Positions 7,175-15,033 of a DNA stretch of 23,517 bases are shown here, in pieces. The DNA is taken from contig CALESY010000006.1 of the NCBI GenBank assembly GCA_937919945.1, positions 1 to 23,517 on the forward strand, given 5' to 3'. Position numbers and translations under genes: made by a program. This DNA comes from an uncultured Chitinophagaceae bacterium. Lineage in GTDB: Bacteria > Bacteroidota > Bacteroidia > Chitinophagales > Chitinophagaceae. Each line of letters begins with the position of its first letter. Positions within the stretch are counted from its first letter, which is position 1. The notes beneath the pieces are model-generated. The model worked only from the letters and a program-made list of their open reading frames with translations. It ran no database searches and had not been told where the DNA came from.

Positions 7175-8590
7175 TTAATCAATTATTTCTCCAATCAACG
7201 TAGCGGATGTCGCTGTGTTGATTCGTACGTTTACATAATCACCTTTTTGCAGTTGGTAATTGTCTTTGGGGAATACTACCATTTTGTTTTGCGTGTTGCG
7301 CCCGCACCAGTCTGCATCGCTTCGTTTGCTATCGCCCTCTATCAGCACTTTGAATGTTTTGCCGATGTCGTTCTGATAGCTCTCACGTGAGTGTTTGTTT
7401 TGCAGTTTGATGATTTCTTCGAGCCTGCGTTTTTTTACATCTTCAGGTACATCATCTTCATAGCGGCGGGCTGCCAGTGTACCGGGGCGTTCGCTGTAAG
7501 AGAACATATACGCCATATCAAACCTGCATATTTCCATCAGGCTGAGTGTGTCTTGGTGTTCTTCTTCTGTTTCGCTGCAAAAACCACTGATTACGTCAGT
7601 ACTCAAACCGCAATCGGGCATTATCTCGCGTATGCGCTTCACTTTTGCCAGATACCACTCGCGTGTATAAGTACGGTTCATGTGCTGCAGTATGCGGGTA
7701 TTGCCGCTTTGTACGGGCAGGTGTATGTATTCACAAATATTATCGTACCGTGCCATGGTATGCAGCACATCGTCTGTAATGTCTTTAGGGTGAGAGGTGC
7801 TGAAACGTATGCGGAGTAGGGGTGAGATTAGGGCAACTTGTTCTAACAACTTATCGAAAGTAACTTCTTCACCAGACGGGGTAGTGTGATAATAACTATC
7901 CACATTCTGCCCTAAAAGTGTAACCTCTCTGAAACCACGATTGAATAAATCCTGACACTCTGCTACGATGCTCAGGTTATCTCTGCTACGTTCACGGCCA
8001 CGTGTGAATGGCACTACACAAAACGTACACATATTATTGCACCCACGCATGATGCTGACAAATGCTGTAACACCATTGCTATCCAAACGCACGGGCGATA
8101 TATCGGCATACGTTTCCTCACGGCTCAGTAATACATTTACTGTTTTTTGTCCACCCTCTGCTTCGGTTATCAGGCCGGGCAGGCTACGGTAAGCATCCGG
8201 CCCTACTACTATATCCACCAGTTTTTCTTCTTCCAGAAACTTGGCTTTCAGGCGTTCTGCCATACAACCGAGCACACCTATCAGCATACCCGGCTTTTCG
8301 TCTTTTATCTTTTTGAAAGTTTGCAGACGGTTGCGTACAGTTTGCTCTGCCTTCTCTCGTATAGAGCAGGTGTTGATGAACACCAGGTTGGCCTCGTCTA
8401 TATTGCGGGTAGCACCAAAGCCTTCTTCGTGCAGGATGGATGCTACAATCTCGCTATCGCTGAAGTTCATCTGGCAGCCATAGCTTTCTATATAGAATTT
8501 CTTGTTATATCCATTCGGGTCTTCGGCAAACGGGGCGAATGCCTCACCTTGCCTGTTTTCTTCAATTACCTTGTGCAGAATCTCTGCCAT
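7175..8590 (-). CDS. miaB: tRNA-2-methylthio-N6-dimethylallyladenosine synthase MiaB
   Basis: A radical SAM enzyme that adds a methylthio group to i6A37 in tRNAs reading UNN codons. The 471 residues show the three family parts. The N-terminal MTTase domain has cluster cysteines 39 (ESYGCQMN), 75 (NTCSIREKAE) and 109 (LGCMAER). The radical SAM core has C184, C188 and C191 in RGCNNMCTFCVVPFTRGRERSR. The C-terminal TRAM domain (about 405-471) is present. YIHLPVQSGN and GLSTDVISGFCSETEEEH agree with MiaB better than with MtaB or RimO. The start has a candidate -7 promoter box 21 bases upstream. It heads the minus-strand run into the sigma-54 activator and lptE. Confidence 0.97.
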   Translation of the reverse strand: MAEILHKVIEENRQGEAFAPFAEDPNGYNKKFYIESYGCQMNFSDSEIVASILHEEGFGATRNIDEANLVFINTCSIREKAEQTVRNRLQTFKKIKDEKPGMLIGVLGCMAERLKAKFLEEEKLVDIVVGPDAYRSLPGLITEAEGGQKTVNVLLSREETYADISPVRLDSNGVTAFVSIMRGCNNMCTFCVVPFTRGRERSRDNLSIVAECQDLFNRGFREVTLLGQNVDSYYHTTPSGEEVTFDKLLEQVALISPLLRIRFSTSHPKDITDDVLHTMARYDNICEYIHLPVQSGNTRILQHMNRTYTREWYLAKVKRIREIMPDCGLSTDVISGFCSETEEEHQDTLSLMEICRFDMAYMFSYSERPGTLAARRYEDDVPEDVKKRRLEEIIKLQNKHSRESYQNDIGKTFKVLIEGDSKRSDADWCGRNTQNKMVVFPKDNYQLQKGDYVNVRINTATSATLIGEIID

Positions 8591-8610
8591 ATTTTCAGTT
8601 TCGGTTTGTG

Positions 8611-8618
8611 CAAAGGTA
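8611..8618 (-). promoter_or_regulatory. Candidate -7 box TACCTTTG before miaB
   Basis: On the minus strand TACCTTTG matches the Bacteroidota -7 consensus TAnnTTTG, 20 bases before the miaB ATG. No good TTG was found at the expected -33 distance. The same octamer stands before mutS2. Confidence 0.55.
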
Positions 8619-8677
8619 ATATAAAGGCAGTTATGGGTATGCTAAACAGGGGTTAAAAATGTTGATAGGCTTATAAT

Positions 8678-8715
8678 ATAAACAACAAAGCCATCCCGTA
8701 TAGAGATGGCTTTGT
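8678..8715 (-). terminator. Terminator hairpin after the M16 peptidase genes
   Basis: A perfect 11-pair stem (8685-8695 with 8705-8715, ACAAAGCCATC/GATGGCTTTGT) has a 9-base loop. It lies 20 bases after the stop of the M16 gene and is followed on the minus strand by TTGTTTATATT. It separates the M16 operon from the miaB operon. Confidence 0.75.
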
Positions 8716-8735
8716 ATATGAAGTTTGTTTAATGA

Positions 8736-10820
8736 TTAATTAAACTCGCTGTCAGGTATGTTTTTGTTTATTTCTACGGTTTCTACTTTGCCGGGTATTA
8801 CCATACCATTGGCATCCAATTTTACACTATATGGTATTTTATAACCATTACCGCCCGGTACTTCTTTATAGTCGCCGTATTCCATTGATTGGCTACCTTG
8901 TTCGCTGGTTTCTACTTTCTTCAGCAACAGGCCAGATGCTACATCATAGTATTCCATCTTTTTATCACCTTTTGCATTCACAGCCTCTACTACATATGCA
9001 TCTGCCGCGCCTACTTTATCCATGCCTTTTACGCTACGTTTCAGGCCATATTGTTGCGGGTGCAGTTCAGCAGCAATGTCAGCTTGCTCTTTCATATCTG
9101 CAGCTTCATCACCCTCTATGTTTTGCTTTTGTCCGCCAGCTTCCATATAACCTTTAGTGCCATCAAATACTTGCTTTTGCTGCACCATACCCATTACAGA
9201 TACTTCAGACTTCAGTTTATTGCCCGCTTTTTTCATTTCTAATATTGAAATTGGCAATTCTTGTCCTTGCATGCTGAGTGTACCTTTTGTTACTGTCTTG
9301 ATATCCTTAATGCTGGTGATAGCTTTTTCACCACCAATAGCGTTTACATATTTTTTCAGGATGTCGTCGGCAGTAATGCTGGCAGGAGCAGCTTTTGTTT
9401 CAGCAGCTTTCAGCGGGTTGCCGTAGTTGTCGTAATAATCCAGTTTGCCATCGCTGTCAAAACGTACCAACGATTTATCAACATCACCTTTTGCACCTAC
9501 CACTACTATGTGCGCATTGCTGGCAGTGATGTATTTGCGGGCTACTGTCTGTATGTCATCTGCCGTAACCGCATTCAGGTTCTTCAGATAGTTCTGGTAG
9601 TAGTCTTTCGGCATTTTATAACGCTCAATATTGATAGCGTACTGTGCGATGGTTTGTGCATTTTCTAAACCTATTGCAAAGCTACCAGACAGGTAGTTGA
9701 GGTGGTTTTGTAATTCTTCTGCACCTACTTTTTCGTTTTGCAGGCGGTTCATCTCTGCCAGTATTTCTGCAACCGCGCTATCGCTTACCGCATTGCGGCA
9801 TTTTGCATAAGCTGTGAAGTTGCCTTTCAGGTCATCTTGAGAGATAGAAGAATAAGAACCGTACGTCCATGCGTGTTTCTCGCGCAGATTCAGGAATAAA
9901 CGACCGTTAGAACCACCACCCAGTATTGAGTTAGCTACACGTGTTTTGATAACATCGGGTACGCCGGGTTGCAAATCTATCGGGTAAGTAACATTGATAA
10001 CACTCTGAACAGCAGCATCGCGTGGTACGAAGGCTACATTGGTTTTAGCAGGTGCAGTAGGGTTGCTGTAAGTAGCAACAGGTACTTCTGCCTTCTGCCA
10101 TTTGCCAAAGTGTTTTTCAATCAGTTCTTTTGCTTCGCCAACGGTTATGTCGCCAATAACAGCCATGTATGCTACGTTGGGGCGGAAGTAAGTGCTGTAA
10201 AATTTCTTACAATCGTCCAGCGTTACTTTAGCGGCTGTTGCGTCTGTTACTATCTCGCCATAAGGGTGTTGCTTGCCAAAGTTGAGCGATGCACTCACAT
10301 TATTCAGCATATCATCTGGCTCATTCTTGTTTGCTTCGAGGCCGGAAAGGGTACGTTTTTTGATTTTATCCAGTTCGTCTTGTTTGAAATCTGAATTGAC
10401 TGTCATATCTGCCATCAACTCCATGATTCTGCCTACGTGCTTTTTCAATCCTGAAGCATAGACGCTGCTGCTTGATGCGTTGATATTAGCGCCAATGTAG
10501 TCTATTTCTTTAGCCAGTTGCTCGTTGCTGCGTGTTTTAGTACCGCTTGTCAGCAATTCGCCTACCATGCCGCTATAGCCTGCTTTATCCCCTTCCAATG
10601 CAGGGTCAATATCCAGTTGTATGCTGATGCTCACAACAGGTAGCTTGTGTTTTTCTACCACGAAAACACGTAAGCCATTTGCCAGCGTAAAGCTTTGGGG
10701 TTCGCCCAGTTTTACTTCCGGTGCCGGTCCGGGTTTCGGACGTATGCTGCGGTCTAATTTCTGTGCAGATACACTCAGTGCTACTGCCAGCGATAATATA
10801 GATAATGTTAACTTTTTCAT
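8736..10820 (-). CDS. M16 family peptidase-like protein lacking the zinc motif, with C-terminal extra domain
   Basis: The 694-residue protein has a signal peptide (about 1-19, ending VSA before QK). It has two M16 half-domains (about 40-450) and an extra C-terminal domain (about 470-694) of beta-rich look, similar to LolA-type or outer-membrane sorting folds. Where active M16 enzymes have HxxEH, this one reads GMVGE (84-88), so it should not bind zinc. It keeps the segment RLFLNLREKHAWTYGSYSS, of the Arg-Tyr type found in non-catalytic M16 partners that hold substrate. It is encoded 39 bases after the active M16 gene, so a periplasmic two-subunit peptidase is likely. The fold of the C-terminal domain is a guess from pattern. 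Confidence 0.9.
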   Translation of the reverse strand: MKKLTLSILSLAVALSVSAQKLDRSIRPKPGPAPEVKLGEPQSFTLANGLRVFVVEKHKLPVVSISIQLDIDPALEGDKAGYSGMVGELLTSGTKTRSNEQLAKEIDYIGANINASSSSVYASGLKKHVGRIMELMADMTVNSDFKQDELDKIKKRTLSGLEANKNEPDDMLNNVSASLNFGKQHPYGEIVTDATAAKVTLDDCKKFYSTYFRPNVAYMAVIGDITVGEAKELIEKHFGKWQKAEVPVATYSNPTAPAKTNVAFVPRDAAVQSVINVTYPIDLQPGVPDVIKTRVANSILGGGSNGRLFLNLREKHAWTYGSYSSISQDDLKGNFTAYAKCRNAVSDSAVAEILAEMNRLQNEKVGAEELQNHLNYLSGSFAIGLENAQTIAQYAINIERYKMPKDYYQNYLKNLNAVTADDIQTVARKYITASNAHIVVVGAKGDVDKSLVRFDSDGKLDYYDNYGNPLKAAETKAAPASITADDILKKYVNAIGGEKAITSIKDIKTVTKGTLSMQGQELPISILEMKKAGNKLKSEVSVMGMVQQKQVFDGTKGYMEAGGQKQNIEGDEAADMKEQADIAAELHPQQYGLKRSVKGMDKVGAADAYVVEAVNAKGDKKMEYYDVASGLLLKKVETSEQGSQSMEYGDYKEVPGGNGYKIPYSVKLDANGMVIPGKVETVEINKNIPDSEFN

Positions 10821-10859
10821 TTTATAATACAGTTGAAGCTTGTTGTTTAGAAAAATGGA

Positions 10860-12194
10860 TTATCCTTTCTTTTGTTGCGATTTAGGTAAGTAATGTACTA
10901 TCAGCCTGTTTTCTTTGGTAAAGTATTTGTTCGCAACACGCTTCAGGTCTTCTTTAGTTATTTTAGTATAATTTTTCAACTCGGTGTTGATGAGGTCTGC
11001 ATTACGGAAGTAAGTGTAATAAGTAGCCAGATTTTCAGCGATACCTGCCACACGCTGGTTTTGAGAAACGAAATCATTCTCAGCCTGGTTCATCAGCTTT
11101 TGGTATTCTTCATCAGATATCAATGCTGTTTTTACTTTCTCTACTTCTGCAATCATTGACTTTTCCAGTTCTTCCGGTTTAACACCTGCATTTGTTATAC
11201 CGTACATGAAGGCAACACCCGGATCTTCGTTAGGTATCATAAACGCACCTACTGCCAAACCTTTTTGTTGATTTTCCACTATCTCTTTCTGGAAACGAGA
11301 GCTTTTACCTTGCGACAGCATTTGTGTCAACAGTTGCATTGCATACCAATCTTCTGTACCCATTTTAGGTGTGTGGTACGCTACGATAGTTGCTGGTAAC
11401 TGTACATTGTCAAAAAACTCAACACGCTTTTCTGCTGTTTGAGCAGGCTCTACTTCTGTAGGGCGTGGTATAGCTTTTGTTCCTTTAGGTATTTCGCCAA
11501 AGTATTTGATAATCAGCTCCTTAGTCTTAGCTACATCAAGGTCGCCTGCAATAGACAATACAGCATTGTTAGGTACATAGAATGTTTTGTAGAAGTCCAT
11601 AAATTCTTCCAGCTTGGCTTGGTCTATGTACTGCTCTTTACCTATCGGGCTCCAGCGGTATGGGTGCTTTGTGTATGCATTTTCGTACACACAGTTGAGC
11701 AACTGGCCATATGGCGTATTGTCATAACGTTGTTTCTTTTCTTCTTTCACTACTTTACGTTGTGTTTCCACACCCACCATATCAATCTTTGCCTGGAACA
11801 TACGCTCACTTTCCATCCACAGCGCCAACTCTAATTGATTAGATGGCAATACCTCGTAATAATAAGTACGGTCTTGAGACGTGTTGGCGTTTAGCTGTCC
11901 ACCGGCTGCCTGTACCATTTTCATATACTCACCACGGCCAATGTTAGTGCTACCCTCAAACAGCAGGTGCTCGAAGAAGTGAGCGAAACCTGTACGCTGC
12001 GGGTCTTCGTTTTTAGAACCTACGTGATACATAACCGATACGCACACAATAGGCGTAGCGTGGTCTTCGTGCAGGATGACATGCAGCCCGTTGGGCAGGT
12101 CGAACTCGGTAAACTTGATGTTTCCTTCTGCTTTTGCTGTGTTAGCGAGCAACGATGCTCCCAACATCATGGCATAGAAAGCTTTGCGCTTCAT
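10860..12194 (-). CDS. Zinc-dependent M16 family peptidase (catalytic subunit)
   Basis: The 444-residue product has a signal peptide (MKRKAFYAMMLGASLLANTAKA). It carries the inverted zinc motif HFFEH (72-76) followed by LLFEGS, with a downstream KVVKEEKKQRYD segment that should supply the third zinc ligand Glu. These are the hallmarks of the pitrilysin/M16B family. The ATG at 12194 is preferred over the in-frame TTG at 12215. It gives a clean signal peptide and leaves room for a promoter whose -7 box overlaps the TTG. The gene pairs with the zinc-less M16 gene downstream, and the two probably form a heterodimer outside the cytoplasm. The physiological substrate is unknown. Confidence 0.94.
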   Translation of the reverse strand: MKRKAFYAMMLGASLLANTAKAEGNIKFTEFDLPNGLHVILHEDHATPIVCVSVMYHVGSKNEDPQRTGFAHFFEHLLFEGSTNIGRGEYMKMVQAAGGQLNANTSQDRTYYYEVLPSNQLELALWMESERMFQAKIDMVGVETQRKVVKEEKKQRYDNTPYGQLLNCVYENAYTKHPYRWSPIGKEQYIDQAKLEEFMDFYKTFYVPNNAVLSIAGDLDVAKTKELIIKYFGEIPKGTKAIPRPTEVEPAQTAEKRVEFFDNVQLPATIVAYHTPKMGTEDWYAMQLLTQMLSQGKSSRFQKEIVENQQKGLAVGAFMIPNEDPGVAFMYGITNAGVKPEELEKSMIAEVEKVKTALISDEEYQKLMNQAENDFVSQNQRVAGIAENLATYYTYFRNADLINTELKNYTKITKEDLKRVANKYFTKENRLIVHYLPKSQQKKG

Positions 12195-12212
12195 AATTAA
12201 AAAGATTTGCCG

Positions 12213-12241
12213 CAAAAATAACTGATTGAATGGTATTACAA
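12213..12241 (-). promoter_or_regulatory. Candidate housekeeping promoter of the M16 operon
   Basis: On the minus strand TTG (12239-12241) and TATTTTTG (12213-12220) are separated by 18 bases, matching the Bacteroidota -33/-7 pattern. The ATG at 12194 lies 18 bases downstream, giving a short leader. Confidence 0.65.
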
Positions 12242-12324
12242 GATGTTAATTAACTGTAATGCATATAATTTCCCCCGAAATATCACCCGCAGAGCAGATA
12301 TTTGCGGCTAAATAAGACATAGAT

Positions 12325-12978
12325 ATGATTAATACGGTGTTGTTTGACATGGATGGGTTATTGTTTGATACCGAGCCGCTCTGGGGTGTGAGTATGCTGC
12401 GTGTAGCACAGCAGCATGGCATACCTGTAACCAAAGAACGCTTTAAAGACACCCGTGGTTTTCATATATACGAGGTAACGGCATATTGGGCGGTAAAATA
12501 CCCCTGGCAAGGAAAGTCATCGGAAGAAGTAGCGGAAGAAATACTGGACGACATCATAGCCCTGACCATAGAGCGGGGGAGTGTGATGCCCGGTGTACTG
12601 AATGCATTGGAACTGCTGAAAACAAACGGCAATAAAATTGGCTTGGCATCATCATCGCCTATACGCATGATAAATGCATTGGTAGAACATTTTGGCATCA
12701 AGCATTATTTCGACTGCATCACATCTGCCGACGAGGTGGAACTTGGTAAGCCGCACCCTGCAGTGTTTCTGCACTGTGCCAATCAGCTTGGTGCATTGCC
12801 TCTGCAATGTCTGGTACTGGAAGATTCCATCAACGGTGTAATAGCCGGCAAAGCAGCCCGCATGAAAGTAATAGCCATACCCGAACCTGCCCACTACGAC
12901 GATGCCCGCTTTGCTGTAGCAGATGCTAAGCTGCGGAGTATGGAAGAATTTGGGTTGGAATTATTAAGGTCGGTTTAA
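12325..12978 (+). CDS. hxpB: HAD-family sugar phosphatase, HxpB (YniC)-like
   Basis: A haloacid dehalogenase superfamily hydrolase, likely acting on hexitol phosphates or 2-deoxyglucose-6-phosphate like Escherichia coli HxpB. The 217 residues carry all four HAD motifs: DMDG with nucleophile D8 and acid D10, LASSSP with S110, K142 in GKPHP, and LEDSINGVIAGKAARM with D167. The cap segment with EPLW, YPWQG and GKSSEEV and the overall layout resemble HxpB closely. The substrate is inferred from this likeness. The gene stands alone on the plus strand. Its last 15 bases overlap the 3' end of the convergent anti-sigma-like gene. Confidence 0.9.
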   Translation: MINTVLFDMDGLLFDTEPLWGVSMLRVAQQHGIPVTKERFKDTRGFHIYEVTAYWAVKYPWQGKSSEEVAEEILDDIIALTIERGSVMPGVLNALELLKTNGNKIGLASSSPIRMINALVEHFGIKHYFDCITSADEVELGKPHPAVFLHCANQLGALPLQCLVLEDSINGVIAGKAARMKVIAIPEPAHYDDARFAVADAKLRSMEEFGLELLRSV

Positions 12979-13335
12979 TTGCCGTATTCTTTTTCTACTA
13001 CTAAACCATCGCTCTGCCAATAACAGTAACAGTATGATGTTGATAGCAATAATGTATAGGCTGATGTTTTTAGGCAGGCCGATGTTTTTGAGTGATATGG
13101 TATAGTTAGGTACAGGTTTGGCAGTAGTAAAGACGATGTATATAGATACAAGCATACACAATACTAATATTGCTGCAATAGTTTTTATCACCAATGGGTT
13201 GATGTAATGTTTGGTAACACGCGCTACTTCCAATCCTTCGATGCTGTCCATCACGTTTTTAGTAAACCGCATAGAAGGTTGCTCCGCTTCCAGCGATTTC
13301 ATCAAATCATTATATGTTTTATCGTCCTGTTTCAT
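12964..13335 (-). CDS. Putative anti-sigma factor or small membrane protein
   Basis: The 123-residue product has a cytosolic N-terminal part (about 1-44) with the segment SMRFTKNVMDSIEG, common in Bacteroidota proteins encoded next to ECF sigma genes. Two membrane helices follow (about 45-70 and 90-110), then a basic C-terminal tail. It lacks the HxxxCxxC motif of zinc anti-sigma factors. It begins 23 bases after the sigma gene on the same strand, so co-transcription is nearly certain. The anti-sigma role is inferred from position and topology only. Its end overlaps the convergent hxpB gene by 15 bases. Confidence 0.75.
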   Translation of the reverse strand: MKQDDKTYNDLMKSLEAEQPSMRFTKNVMDSIEGLEVARVTKHYINPLVIKTIAAILVLCMLVSIYIVFTTAKPVPNYTISLKNIGLPKNISLYIIAINIILLLLLAERWFSSRKRIRQLNRP

Positions 13336-13358
13336 TTCGGTTGATAATTAAAATTACA

Positions 13359-13934
13359 TCAATTGCGGTATAATAAAGTCTTTTCATACCCGTATGTTCG
13401 CTCTACAATCTCTTTCAGTTTTTGCCTTGCACGGTGCAGCTTTACTTTTGCATTATTTGTTTCTATTTGCATAATAGCAGCCGTTTCCTCTATTGATTGC
13501 TCTGCCAGATAGAATAAAGTTATGATTTCTGCATCGTCAGGTGGCAGGCGTTTGATGCATTCATTTACGGCAGTGCGTAACGAGTTGTATTGCGGGTGTT
13601 GTGTACTTGCCTTGCCATCTGCATAAACAGCCATTACATTTTCTTCCGCAAAAACAGTACTAACCCTCGTTTTGCGAAGATGCGACAGTGCAGTTGTATG
13701 AGCTATAGTATATAACCAGGTGCTGAATTTACTATTGCCCTTAAATCCTGCCAAAGACAAGTATGCTTTTACAAATACTTCCTGCGATACGTCTTCTGCT
13801 TCTTCCCGTTGCGGTATCAGCCGGTGAATGATGGTAAATACAAAAGATTGGTATCGCTCAACCAATATTGCATAGGCAGTTTTGTTGCCTTGCAATACCG
13901 ACTGTACGACATCAGTATCCTGTATTTGTTGCAT
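13359..13934 (-). CDS. ECF-type RNA polymerase sigma factor
   Basis: A sigma-70 family factor of the extracytoplasmic function group: 191 residues with region 2 and region 4 only. Region 2 holds the core-binding segment EEAEDVSQEVFVKAYLSL (about 45-62) and the -10 recognition helix with TWLYTIAHTTALSHLRK (about 72-88). Region 4 (about 125-180) has the helix-turn-helix ETAAIMQIETNNAKVKLHRARQKLKE. The ATG at 13934 gives the usual short lead before the first helix (DTDVVQSVLQGNKTAYAILVERY). It is divergent from the small membrane protein gene at 14062. The shared gap holds mirrored ECF-like promoters, so autoregulation is likely. The promoter on this side would leave only a few untranslated bases. 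Confidence 0.95.
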   Translation of the reverse strand: MQQIQDTDVVQSVLQGNKTAYAILVERYQSFVFTIIHRLIPQREEAEDVSQEVFVKAYLSLAGFKGNSKFSTWLYTIAHTTALSHLRKTRVSTVFAEENVMAVYADGKASTQHPQYNSLRTAVNECIKRLPPDDAEIITLFYLAEQSIEETAAIMQIETNNAKVKLHRARQKLKEIVERTYGYEKTLLYRN

Positions 13935-13947
13935 AGTATGTGTATAA

Positions 13948-13974
13948 GACGCAATAAAAGGATGTAAGGTTACA
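13948..13974 (-). promoter_or_regulatory. ECF-type promoter of the sigma gene (TGTAAC-N17-CGTC)
   Basis: On the minus strand TGTAAC (13969-13974), 17 bases and CGTC (13948-13951) match the general ECF pattern, for example TGTAAC-N17-CGAC of Bacillus SigX. The sigma ATG lies 13 bases past the -10 motif, so the transcript would have a leader of only about 4-7 bases. Confidence 0.8.
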
Positions 13975-14004
13975 GAAAATATTTTCAGCTATTTTGTAAC
14001 CTTA
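13965..14004. promoter_or_regulatory. 10-base inverted repeat with central palindrome
   Basis: TAAGGTTACA (13965-13974) and TGTAACCTTA (13995-14004) are exact reverse complements 30 bases apart. Their inner parts are the -35 boxes of the two divergent promoters. Between them lies the 12-base perfect palindrome GAAAATATTTTC (13975-13986). Confidence 0.9.
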
Positions 14005-14021
14005 GCAGGCATAGCTGCGTC
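13995..14021 (+). promoter_or_regulatory. ECF-type promoter of the membrane protein gene (TGTAAC-N17-CGTC)
   Basis: TGTAAC (13995-14000), 17 bases and CGTC (14018-14021) repeat exactly the pattern of the divergent sigma promoter, including CTTA after the -35 box and ATA or TATA soon after the -10 box. The expected start near 14028 gives a leader of about 34 bases. Confidence 0.8.
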
Positions 14022-14061
14022 ATAGATACATCAACAAATTAATAACTTTTAAAAACAGCAT

Positions 14062-14433
14062 ATGGAAGCAACTGAAGCAATGGTACCTATCGTATTGTTT
14101 ATTAGCATGGCAATAACACTGTTTGGTATTGCATATATGCGCAACAAAGAAAATATGGCTTTGATAGAGCGTGGTATCAACCCAAGAGAGGGTTTCAGGA
14201 AATTCGGCTCGCTTACATATTTAAAATACGGACTACTGATGGTAGGCGTAGGTGTAGGCTTATTAATGGCTTATTTCATTGATAATGCAATGCCCCCCGT
14301 GCGTTTCCCGAGCGACCCTGACCGTCCTGCTTTGTATTTTTCTTTGATAGGCATTTGTGGTGGTATAGGATTGGTTATTTCTTATTTCATTGAGAAGAAA
14401 GAGATGAGTAAACACACAAATAAACATGAATAG
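14062..14433 (+). CDS. Small three-helix membrane protein, DUF6249-like
   Basis: The 123-residue product has three predicted membrane helices (about 6-26, 54-73 and 91-110). The conserved cytosolic segment RNKENMALIERGINPREGF (about 27-45) resembles DUF6249 family proteins, which are often encoded next to ECF sigma genes in Bacteroidota. No enzymatic motif is present. It is divergent from the ECF sigma gene and carries the same promoter type, so it is probably a direct member of that regulon, perhaps with a role in envelope stress or sensing. That role is inference. A terminator follows directly. Confidence 0.85.
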   Translation: MEATEAMVPIVLFISMAITLFGIAYMRNKENMALIERGINPREGFRKFGSLTYLKYGLLMVGVGVGLLMAYFIDNAMPPVRFPSDPDRPALYFSLIGICGGIGLVISYFIEKKEMSKHTNKHE

Positions 14434-14438
14434 ATAAT

Positions 14439-14465
14439 AGCCCCTTTGTCGGGGCTGTTTTATTC
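14439..14465 (+). terminator. Terminator after the DUF6249-like gene
   Basis: Stem AGCCCC/GGGGCT (14439-14444, 14451-14456) with a 6-base loop is followed by GTTTTATTCTTTCTT. It starts 6 bases after the stop. The minus-strand DinB gene ends inside its T-tail. Confidence 0.75.
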
Positions 14466-15026
14466 TTTCTTCAACCACTCATCTGTAAAATGCCTGTTGC
14501 CCTTTTCTTCGCTGAATTTTTTATCGTTGTATTCTTTTGATTGGTTGCGTGGTATAGACAGGCTGCTCCAACCATTATTTTTATACATCTTGGCTATATA
14601 TACTATTTGCCCTACGTGATAAGAATAATGTGCTATCTGTCTGTTAATGGCTTCGAGTATAGTATGCCCCTCATTACGAATGTAGATGATGCGTTCAAGG
14701 TCGTTGTCAGTTATGCTGTTAAGCACATTGAATAAACATTGCCATCCTTCTTCCCATTTTTGCATGAGTGCTTCGCGTGTGTTGATGTCATTCTCAAATT
14801 CAGCATCACGTTGCCGCCATGGTTTTTCACCATCTGTTGTAAGGAAATCCGTCCAGCGGCTGAGCATATTACCCCACAAGTGTTTTACAATAATTGCTAC
14901 ACTGTTACTTTCCTCATTGGGCATGATGAACAATTGCTCGTCCGTTATCTGTTGTATAGCTTCCTCGCCCAGTTTTTTGTACATCCGGAATTGCCTGTCT
15001 GCACTTTTTAGATATTGAATAGCCAT
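14460..15026 (-). CDS. DinB superfamily protein (DUF1572-like)
   Basis: The 188-residue protein is of the four-helix DinB/YfiT type, whose members are often metal-dependent, thiol-using or of unknown function. The expected metal-ligand histidines are visible: H49 in VKHLWGN, and H133 and H137 in AHYSYHVGQIVY. The segments MLSRWTDFLTTDGEKPWRQR and NEGHTILEAINRQIAHYSYH are typical of the DUF1572 branch. The substrate is unknown. It is the last gene of the EamA-ilvE-GNAT cluster, starting 7 bases after the GNAT stop. Confidence 0.88.
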   Translation of the reverse strand: MAIQYLKSADRQFRMYKKLGEEAIQQITDEQLFIMPNEESNSVAIIVKHLWGNMLSRWTDFLTTDGEKPWRQRDAEFENDINTREALMQKWEEGWQCLFNVLNSITDNDLERIIYIRNEGHTILEAINRQIAHYSYHVGQIVYIAKMYKNNGWSSLSIPRNQSKEYNDKKFSEEKGNRHFTDEWLKKE

Positions 15027-15033
15027 AGTATAT

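Noticed and set aside
12195..12215. A TTG start adding 7 residues to the active M16 peptidase
   Set aside because: The ATG at 12194 gives a clean signal peptide, and the TTG overlaps the candidate -7 box.
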